Shown here piece by piece: positions 56,247 to 64,000 of a stretch of 64,000 nt of DNA; within the stretch, counting starts at the first letter, position 1; each line of letters opens with the position of its first letter. A program made the translations under genes and the position numbers. Origin of the DNA: Glycine soja (taxonomy: Eukaryota; Streptophyta; Magnoliopsida; Fabales; Fabaceae); assembly GCF_004193775.1 (NCBI RefSeq), contig NC_041009.1:43331534-43395533 (forward strand). Reading direction: 5' to 3'. Under the pieces are notes generated by a model. The model made no database searches. It was not told where the DNA came from and was given only the letters and a program-made list of their open reading frames with translations.

Positions 56247-56459
56247 GTTTGGACCACACCATTTGCAATCAAATGTGCATTTATTAAGTAAAAAACTAAT
56301 AATTTCAGTCATTTTTTTTTTCACTTTAAAATAAGTGAAAGGGTGTTGCTCGTGGGCCTTTCTTTATATTTTATTTGCATTTCTTATTTCCTAGCCTTTC
56401 ACAACATCTCATATAGGTACACAGAGCAGAGTAATGAAGCATACCCAAAGGTGTGAAAA

Positions 56460-57890
56460 ATGGTAACCATCAAAGCTTCTCACACTGTGGTTCCAAATCA
56501 ACCAACACCTAAAGGTCGATTATGGCTATCAAATAGTGACCAAACCGCACGCCCAGCACACACACCAAACCTTTACATCTACAAAGCAAAACACAACATC
56601 ATCGAATATGACATTGAGAAAATGATAGACTCTCTCAGCATCATTTTAGTGTACTACTATCCGGTAGCTGGCAGATTGAGTGTTACAGAAAGTGGTCGAA
56701 TGGAAGTGGATTGCAACGCAAAGGGAGTGACATTGATCGAAGCCGAAACCGTGAAAACAATTGATGATTTTGGAGACTTCACACCTTCTGAGTCAGTCAA
56801 GGAAGAGCTTGTTCCAGTAATTGATTATCACTCTCAACCTATAGAAGAGATTCCTTTGGTCTTAGTCCAAGTGACAAGATTTAAAGGTGATAAAGAACAA
56901 CAACAAGGCCTTGCTATTGCAGTCGCTGTTTCTCATCCTGTGGCTGATGGGTCTGCTTGGATTCACTTTATCAACACATGGGCTAAGGTTAATAGAGGTG
57001 ACATGTTAGGTCTTAATGACATGCCATTTATAGATAGAACCATACTCAAATCTTCGTCGTCGTTGTCGTCGTTGTCACCACCACCCTCACCACGCTTCGA
57101 TCACCCTGAGTTGCAGCCTCTACCATTCATACTAGGCAGATCTGATAGTACTGAAGAGCAAAAGAAGAAGACAACAGCTGCTATGTTGAAACTCACATCA
57201 GAACAAGTGGAGATGTTGAGGAAAAAGGTTAATGAAAATGAAAACTTATCAACAAAACAAGGGTCAAGATCAAGATCAAGATCAAGACCTTGTAGCAGAT
57301 TTGAAGCTGTGGCTGCACATATATGGAGATGTGCATGTAAGGCTCGTAAACTAGATCGAAATCAACCAACCCTTGTTAGGTTCAACGCCGATTTTCGAAG
57401 CAGACTAACTCGGCCTCTCCCAAGGAATTATTTCGGGAATGCCTTGGCGGCCACAGTGACACCGGAATCTTATGCTGGAGAAATCACATCAAGACCATTG
57501 AGTTATGCAGCAAGAAAATTGAGAGAAGCTGTGGAGATGCTCAAGGAAGAATACATAACTTCGCAGTTAGAAGTTGTGTTGGGCGAGGAGCAATTGGAGT
57601 CCATAAAGGCTTTGTTCTCGAGACAAGGAGAACGTAGGAATTCTCCTTTTGCAGGAAATCCTAACCTTCAAATCACAAGCTGGATCAGCATTCCACTATA
57701 TGAAGCAGATTTTGGGTGGGGAAAGCCTGAGCATTTTGTTCTGGGATATGTGTGTCCGTTTGATAGAGGGATTATTATTCGAGGTCCAGAAAATGATGGT
57801 TCTGTGATTGTGATCATGTATTTCCAGATAGCACATATGCAACTCTTTAAGAAATTCTTCTACGAGGATGTATTTACATCAAGGTTGTAA
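56460..57890 (+). CDS. BAHD (HXXXD) acyltransferase, spermidine/shikimate hydroxycinnamoyltransferase-like, copy 2
   Basis: Single exon, 476 residues, clearly a tandem duplicate of the 53554-54951 gene, with long identical stretches such as GRMEVDCNAKGVTLIEAET. The catalytic HPVAD is at residues 159-163 and DFGWG begins at residue 417. Relative to copy 1 it has an insertion of about a dozen residues before the conserved RFEAVAAHIWRC block, made of NENENLSTKQ and then a (Ser-Arg) run encoded by a perfect TCAAGA hexamer repeat (57264-57287). There is also a Ser-rich (TCG)n patch near 57050. Both enzymes keep all core motifs, so both may be active. Differences near the active-site motif (AVAVSHPVADGSAW versus IGMAYSHPVADGLAW) may alter the acceptor. 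Substrate unknown. Confidence 0.93.
   Translation: MVTIKASHTVVPNQPTPKGRLWLSNSDQTARPAHTPNLYIYKAKHNIIEYDIEKMIDSLSIILVYYYPVAGRLSVTESGRMEVDCNAKGVTLIEAETVKTIDDFGDFTPSESVKEELVPVIDYHSQPIEEIPLVLVQVTRFKGDKEQQQGLAIAVAVSHPVADGSAWIHFINTWAKVNRGDMLGLNDMPFIDRTILKSSSSLSSLSPPPSPRFDHPELQPLPFILGRSDSTEEQKKKTTAAMLKLTSEQVEMLRKKVNENENLSTKQGSRSRSRSRPCSRFEAVAAHIWRCACKARKLDRNQPTLVRFNADFRSRLTRPLPRNYFGNALAATVTPESYAGEITSRPLSYAARKLREAVEMLKEEYITSQLEVVLGEEQLESIKALFSRQGERRNSPFAGNPNLQITSWISIPLYEADFGWGKPEHFVLGYVCPFDRGIIIRGPENDGSVIVIMYFQIAHMQLFKKFFYEDVFTSRL
57264..57287 (+). repeat. Coding hexanucleotide repeat (TCAAGA)4
   Basis: Four perfect TCAAGA units in frame encode SRSRSRSR in acyltransferase copy 2; absent from copy 1. 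Confidence 0.95.
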
Positions 57891-58924
57891 TTTGTAATTT
57901 GTGGTTGTTGCAGATTGATCCATGAGGGAAAATGTTGATTCACATCAAGCTTCTTTTATGTGATGGATTATGTTTTTAGTACTGGTAACTTTGTGTAAAT
58001 GTCACTTTTATTCTTAAATAAGATTTTTAGTGCTTTTGTTCTTATACTTTCATTGTTGTATGTCCATTAAGATCTTAATTCTTGATGCTTATCCATGAAG
58101 CTTCTGGAGAATCACCAACAGCAAATTCGTCGTGCATAAATAGTGATTCTACCATTGGCTCACTCTTATATAAAAACATTAGGTTCCTTTTTATTTCACA
58201 TACCCAGATCAATTTGCTACAACTTATTCATTTTTTTTTTTCATTTCTTGGATCTATTGCATCACTTAATTTTTCACTGTTCCTTCCAATTCAGCTTTGA
58301 GATTTTGGATTGATATTGTTATACTAAGCAGGATTTAATGCAAATGGGTAAGTATTATTGTTTAGTTAGTAGATAGGTGCTGAGTAATTTGGTTTGCTTG
58401 TGTATTCTCTGACAAAATCATATCTTACAAAATCATAACTTATTCTAACATGAGTTTCCAAGACTTAAATCACTTAAGCATTATTAAAAAATAATAATTA
58501 TATTTTACCTAAATAGTTAATTTCTCATAGGGTCATATTCAATAAGTACTCTGAATTCGAATCATAAACTATTTGATCGTTAAAAAAATACAAATTGTTT
58601 CAATTATTGTTGATCACATCAAAATCACATACTCATTCTGATCATTAAAAAATTATTGATTTCGAGTGGTATTTTGATCAAGTCTCATGTCAAGTATTAT
58701 AAATAAAAAAATATAATTAAAAGAACAAATTTATTAAAGATAATAACCAAAATTAATCATATGCAACCGTCCAAGTAATATGATTAAAAAAAAACATACT
58801 AAATTTGGTCTCCTTGACACGACACGCCACGCCATGCACTCAACAGTGTTTGTTGTTGTTGTCTCAGTCTCTTTTGCACACCCAACCGTTCACCAGATCT
58901 CACTCTGTTCCGTTCAAGAAGAAA
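57891..58924. other. 3' flank of acyltransferase copy 2 and ARPC1 promoter
   Basis: No gene recognised. The ARPC1 5' UTR and promoter should lie in about 58790-58924, which is GC-richer than its surroundings. Confidence 0.4.
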
Positions 58925-61900
58925 ATGGCGGTGATGGCGGTTCATCAATTCGCGCAATGCATCACTTGCCACGCTTGGAGCCCTGACCAATCCAGTGATT
59001 ACTCTCTCTCTCTCGTCTTTTTTCGTTTGGAATCCGAGAAAATTTTACTGTTTCCAGAGAGAATAGAACAGGCCTTTCACTTTTTTCTTTTTTCTTTTAC
59101 GAGTTTTAGGAAATCCGATTCGACGGTGGTTTCAATATTGTACTTTTTTTTGTTCATTGATGGATTGTGGAGGTTTTTCGCTTTTGTAGATGCGATTTTG
59201 ATTGGATCCTTAATACTTGGAATATTGTTGATGTTGGTGTGTTTAATCGTCTAGGAATGATGTGTAACTTGTTTGATTGTTTAGATAATCTGTTTGAGTA
59301 ATTTCGTTTCTGTTTTGAATTTGATTTGAATTTTGTACAAACTAGTCTGTTTTGTAATTGTGGGAGAATGTGATTATCTAAGGGGGGAAAATAGAAGTGA
59401 TTATATTATTGTAAACTATAGTCTAGGATGTATTGAAGAAGAGCGTAGGATAACAATGCATATGTGTTTTGTGCATTGTGAAATTTTCGGACAAGAAGGG
59501 AAGGGGAGAAGTTAGGAGGTTGATTAATAAGTTTTGTTCCCTTTGTTTGGATGTTTGAAATCCTCCAAATTAGTGTGCCTTAAAAAATGTTTATAAAGGG
59601 GGAGTTTTGGAGGTTCACGTGATAAACCCTCTTCCTATTTCCTTAATTTTACAAAACTCCCAAACAAGAGGAGGCTTTACTTAAAACCTTCCCTTCCATT
59701 TCTATCTCATACATCCAAACATATCTAGCTCAACGAGAAGGAATGAAGGCCTTCATCATGGTTTTAAATAGCGTTCCACAACCGCAATTGTAGCCGCATT
59801 AGCTGCATTTTCTCGCAATATAACCGCAACCATGACTGCAATTTAAAACCAAGGCCTTCATTAATTATGTAGGTGTTATTCAATTGTTATATATCTCATG
59901 GTTTTTCTTTATTTCTTTCCATTTTATTGCCCCCAACTCCACTTTTTTCCTCCTTTTAAATGAATGACATTTATTGAAAATCTATGAAACCTAGATGGAG
60001 CTTTTGCCATGTATATTGGCCTTAGATATCATTTTTTTCCTTGACTAAATCAAATGTGATTCATGAATATTGTTATTGATTTGATCGTGGACTATACCAG
60101 CATGATAGCCCCACCAGGCCTCCAGCTGCAATGAATTTCAGTTTGTGAAGCACTTTAACATCATGTGTGTCGCATTGCAATTTGCAGCCAAAATCGCCGC
60201 CATTCTCACTGCTAATACACATGGAGCGTAAAAACCCATTTTGCTCCATTTTCTGACTTTTTGTAACCTATTATTGAAAACTCATCTTTGTTCCTTTCCA
60301 GTCATTATTGTTTTAAGCAAGCCTATGGCTTTCTCTCCACCCTCATGAGCTCAAGCCCTCTGATTGCTGGCAGTATTTCTGGTCTCCGGAGTCTCTTGCT
60401 ACCTCAATGCACTTCTATGCAGCCCATCCGCTCACACTCTGTTGACCTTGATCACCCGCTGTTCTGTTACTCAACCCACTACTGCCCTATTCTTTTGACT
60501 GTGACTTATTAATTATGAATGTATTTGATTTGAATATTTTTATTTTTTATTTTTGAGTACTTATGTGTATAATATAAATTATTAACTATGTTATCTACTA
60601 TCCCACTATAGCATTTTTGGGGTCGTCCACTTTGTGCTACTATCCAAGATTGACATGTTCCTGAAATGTGTAATCAAAGCATGTTTGAACTTGGAAGTAT
60701 GATTTCAATTAGCAAAAATTATAGTTTGAATACTTTCTGATATTTAGTTGCTTGTTGGCCACGTGTTAATACTAGGAAATTTATTTTAAGTTGTTGTTTT
60801 GGACCAAATTGATGATTTTGCCTCTAGACATAATTGTTGTAAAGCTCATCTAACAGTGGAAATAATTTGGATGTCTTTGATTGTTTTGTTTTATTTTATT
60901 TTAAATTACTAACATCATCTTTGGGAGTTTTGCTGGTTTATGAATATGATGGGCTAACATTTGAACATTTCATGTATCATTTTACATACTCAAGATAAAA
61001 GGTACAGTTTATGGGGCTGGCTTACAATAATAATTCTTTTTTATTTTTATTGTCTTTATGTCATGTTATTGCTGCTTTTCTTAATTCTTCAAATATTATA
61101 ATATATTTTTCTCCTTCTGTAGTGGTTGCTTTATGCCCAAACAATAATGAAGTGCACATCTATAGGTTGGTTGAAGACAAATGGGAAAAGGTGTATGTTC
61201 TTCAAAAGGTACTCTGCTAGTATTTCTCTTGTTTCTCAATTAAAAGAATGTTATTAATTCTTACTCTTGCCTCTGGATGTGGTCACAGTAGAAGATATTC
61301 AAAACTGGTCTTTTTGGTGCTTATAAAGTTAATTTAGATTGTCAGAAGTGATTGGGCAGGCAGTAAGAATGAATGCAATTTTTTTGGCAATAAGTTATAC
61401 TTATATTTTTAGTGTATATCATACTGTTTTATGAACTATCTGAGTCCAGTAGCATTTGATTCTTTGTCCATGAACTCATGTACTCATCTGATCAATCACT
61501 GAAGTTGCATTGGGCTTTGTTTGTTATATTCAGTTAATGTGTTTGTTATAGTTAGTTGAGTCAACTGCCTATATAATACACTTATGTGAAGCTTACCTAG
61601 TTTTTAATTTAGTTCAAAATACATAAATTAACCTATTTCCATTGTTCTCCGTATTTGGAATTTCTCTCATTTTTCATACTTTCACCATATACCGAAGTCT
61701 ACTAATTCAACAAAACTGATTTCTGAAAAATGCTTCTAATTTTTTTTTTTGGATTGCTCTGCAATCTCTTTTCTATGGAATAATTTCTTTTGTATTTTTG
61801 GCAGAGATTGGATTTGCCCCAAAGGATCCCCATAAGTTCCTTTGTGTTAATGTTGGAGATGTTTCGATTATGTGAGATTATGGGTGATTGTCATAGGTTA

Positions 61901-62735
61901 TGTTCTGATTTATTTGCTATTCTTAGAATGTGAGTTTGAGCCTAACTCAACCCCAAAATGTAGCTAGCTCATTGGGTGAGGGTTGTCCCTCACTTATATA
62001 TTCTATCTTGGCCTTATCTCCTGATGTGAGACTTGGGTTTTTTCCAATAGTTATTATGGATGTATATTTTTTGTATTTGAAGAAGTTTTTCTAGATCATA
62101 GTATATCAGGTTTTTCCCTTCTAGATTCAGGATAATTCTTTCCTTTTTTCTCTTGTGCCTTGTATCTATTTATACATGTATCTCGGTGCTTTGTATCAAG
62201 TCAATAAATAAATATCAAAATATTCATTTTTGCTTTGTATCTTAAACAATTCTTCGCTTATCGAAATAAATAAATAATCATAGGATTGTCAGATCCTATG
62301 AGTAAACATGCACTTGGACAACCTTGATGCCAATAATATATTGATTCATTCCATTTTTCTATATAATGGATTAACTAATTTGGTTGGAGACTTCGTGAAT
62401 AGTTTCTAAGTAATTTCTTGGCTTATTTCTCAGCATGACCAGGTAATTTCTGGGATAGACTGGAGTGCAAGATCAAATAGAATAGTTACTGCATCCCATG
62501 ATCGGAATTCGTGAGTGCCTGCATGATTTAGAACATTAGACTTATCACCCTAGGTCTTGGTGACTTTTTAGCATCATCTTCTTTTATATATACACAATAC
62601 ATAATAACAAATTAAGTTACAAACCATTTGGTCTTTGTAGATATGTTTGGAACCTTGAAGGATCAGAATGGGTGCCAACTCTTGTTATCCTTAGACTAAA
62701 CCGTGCTGCCCTTTGTGTTGAATGGAGTCCAAAAG
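58925..62735 (+). CDS. ARPC1: Actin-related protein 2/3 complex subunit 1 (ARPC1/p41), 5' part only
   Basis: ARPC1 is the WD40 beta-propeller subunit of Arp2/3, which nucleates branched actin filaments in the cytoplasm. Exons seen: 58925-58994, 61123-61208, 62434-62510 and 62641-62735, joining in frame to about 109 residues. The N-terminus has [20 protein letters not shown], then [15 protein letters not shown], then [32 protein letters not shown] and [21 protein letters not shown], which is the ARPC1 order through the first two WD repeats. The remaining about 70 percent lies beyond the window. Intron 1 is 2.1 kb. Intron 4 holds a Copia retrotransposon with its gag in the same direction. The ATG has only a short 5' leader and a family-like start. 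Confidence 0.93.
59757..59852. mobile_element. Small MULE-type MITE in ARPC1 intron 1
   Basis: A 96-bp unit from CATGGTTTTAAATAGCG to ATTTAAAACCAA, with inverted ends (TGGTTTTAAAT). A perfect 9-bp duplication GGCCTTCAT flanks it (59748-59756 and 59853-59861), the length expected for Mutator-like elements. The interior is rich in CCGCAA-type words. Confidence 0.65.
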
Positions 62736-62799
62736 GTATGAAGCATCTGGTCATGTTTCAGTTCCTTCCTATATTATTCTCTTCTTAAGTATAGAAATC

Positions 62800-62982
62800 T
62801 CAGAGAGAGAGAGAGAGAATATCACTAACAGAATTGAGGTGAAGTGAAATATTATTCAATCCAATGAGAAAAAGGTTACACCTCAGTTTATATAGGCAGT
62901 TACACAGATGTAACTGTCAACTAACTCTACTGTCAACTGACTCTAGTCAATTAACTACAGCAGTACAATAGACTGAAGTTAA
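62800..62982 (-). mobile_element. Possible minus-strand Copia LTR fragment in ARPC1 intron 4
   Basis: In reverse complement it has a TATA-like CCTATATAAACTGAGG, TTGACAGTTACATCTGTG and a CT-repeat end, a layout seen in Copia LTRs. It abuts the plus-strand element to its right. Limits are approximate, and it could belong to the same composite LTR. Confidence 0.4.
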
Positions 62983-64000
62983 TGTTGAATGTTTTTGTAT
63001 TTTTATCTACATTTGGTAGCTTAGTTGGTAAGCTTGTTCAGAAGGGCAGCAGTGAGTTGTCATTGTCATTGCCCTTCTCTCTCTATTGTATTTTATATAT
63101 ATGTAACCTTTTGAATTTTGAAAAAAAGCTAAGAGGGAAAGGAGGGTATTTTTCACTCCTTCAGTTTCAAGTTGGCATCAGAGCGGGTTCGTCCGCCGCC
63201 GTCCGCTGCGGCCATCTCCGGCCAGTTTTCTCCGGCGAGACCAGGATTAGGATCGCCTCGAAAAGCGTGACTTACCCCTAGAAGTTGCGCCTCCAAAGGA
63301 GCTGCCACGCGCCGCCTTTCTCATGCGCGTCCTCCGGCGCGTGAAGCCCACGCGCCGCCGTGCTGTCATCGGAACTGTGCCGTGCCGCCACCATTCTGTT
63401 CGTTGGCCTCTTCTGAGTCTATTCCAGCCCTCAGTTTCGAGTTTTTTCGCCTGGAACGTATCACCCCTCTCTTCTCTCCTTTTTACCCCTTTAGGGTTTC
63501 ATCTTGTGGGTCAAAATGGCTGCCTCTGGACCTATTTTCTCCTTCTCCGGGACTCCGACCATCACTACTGCTAAGCTGAACTGGAAGAATTATCCCTTGT
63601 GGCTGCTTCCGTGGAACTTTGGTTTCTCGGTCAAGGACATCATGACCACTTGGAGAAAGCTTCCGATTCCGTTCCAAATGACAAGAGACCTGAATGGGAG
63701 AAGCTTGACTATCAGCTCTGCGCTGTATTATGGCAGTCAGTTGAGCCAGATATTTTGGAAATTCTTAGGTCCTTTAAAACGTGTCGTTCTTTTTGGAAGA
63801 AGGCCCAGGAAATTTTTGCCAATGATATTCAAAGTCTGTTTGACGCAACCATGAAGGTTACAACCCTCAAGCAAACTAGTCATGACATGATCGCTCATGT
63901 GGGTAAGGCTCGGGCTGCCGTGGAAGAGCTGAGAAAGTTCCTTGTAGCTGATTCATTGGAAGAAGTGAACAGGAAACTTGACAAGTTCTACATGGTCCTT
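62983..64000 (+). mobile_element. Copia retrotransposon (5' LTR, primer-binding site, gag), truncated by the window end
   Basis: LTR roughly 62983-63168 (TGTTGAATG to CAGTTTCA). It is followed by a tRNA-iMet-type primer-binding site TTGGCATCAGAGCGG (63172-63186), a GC-rich leader and gag from 63516. It is inserted in ARPC1 intron 4 in the same direction as the gene. The 3' end is outside the window. Confidence 0.75.
63516..64000 (+). pseudogene. Copia gag, frameshifted, partial
   Basis: Starts MAASGPIFSFSGTPTITTAK and continues LNWKNYPLW, the usual Copia gag opening (DUF4219/UBN2-like). After TGG at 63600-63602 the family-like reading continues in the next frame (from GCT at 63602) and then stays open to the window end with EKLDYQLCAVLWQSVEP and KARAAVEELRKFLV. 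One base is therefore missing at about 63602, or the sequence has an error there. Confidence 0.8.

Larger units (their letters stand above)
54952..56459. other. Spacer between the two acyltransferases
   Basis: Contains the 3' UTR of copy 1, a 48-bp tandem repeat (55181-55276), a 655-bp hAT-type MITE (55592-56246) and the promoter of copy 2. The last about 150 bp (CACTTTAAAATAA and CCTTTCACA words) resemble the promoter of copy 1, so regulatory DNA was duplicated with the gene. Confidence 0.6.

Noticed and set aside
61930..62060. Block with TAACTCAACCCCAAAATGTAG and GATGTGAGACTTGGG
   Set aside because: Looks like a widespread dispersed plant repeat, but I could not define ends or class, so it was not listed as a feature.

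Overview
This is nuclear DNA from a dicot plant, most likely a legume and plausibly soybean (Glycine). The evidence is long AT-rich intergenic DNA, GT-AG spliced genes with large introns, and dense nested transposons. A TGGTAATCGATTAC motif that I associate with soybean repeats recurs near 15.7-15.9 kb. The species is an inference from sequence style; no search was run.

Layout. 0-5.2 kb: a five-coding-exon MAIN-LIKE (plant mobile domain) gene, + strand. 7.0-14.2 kb: a 13-exon peroxisomal citrate synthase, + strand, with a solo LTR and two MITEs in its introns. 16.9 kb: an initiator tRNA-Met gene, - strand. 17.58-23.23 kb: a complete CACTA transposon with a 3-bp target duplication, carrying a multi-exon Ulp1-protease-type gene but no recognisable TNP2 transposase. 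25.7-29.1 kb: an Elongin-A gene, - strand. 29.08-36.2 kb: a near-identical 3.57-kb head-to-tail duplication with a templated insertion at its junction. It covers DNA upstream of Elongin-A, the 3' half of a FAR1/MULE-like pseudogene and most of an LTR-like element inserted in that pseudogene; the pseudogene's 5' half lies at 36.8-37.6 kb. 40.5-46.5 kb: a 10-exon organellar GatA gene, - strand, with a hAT-type MITE in intron 5. 47.2-51.5 kb: a LINE remnant and a decayed Copia element with both LTRs. 53.5-57.9 kb: two tandem intronless BAHD acyltransferases separated by a hAT-type MITE. 58.9 kb to the end: the 5' part of ARPC1, with a Copia element (frameshifted gag) in its fourth intron running off the window.

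The genes do not form one pathway. They are housekeeping genes (citrate synthase for peroxisomal fatty-acid breakdown, GatA for organellar Gln-tRNA formation, Elongin-A, ARPC1, tRNA-iMet), a nuclear PMD protein and a specialised-metabolism gene pair, all on a background of transposon turnover. I found no convincing unknown multi-gene system. The most distinctive features are the duplication with its templated junction, the mutated subterminal repeats of the CACTA element, and the repeated QL motifs in the MAIN-LIKE tail. Exon boundaries were set by hand from GT-AG sites, reading-frame continuity and family similarity.
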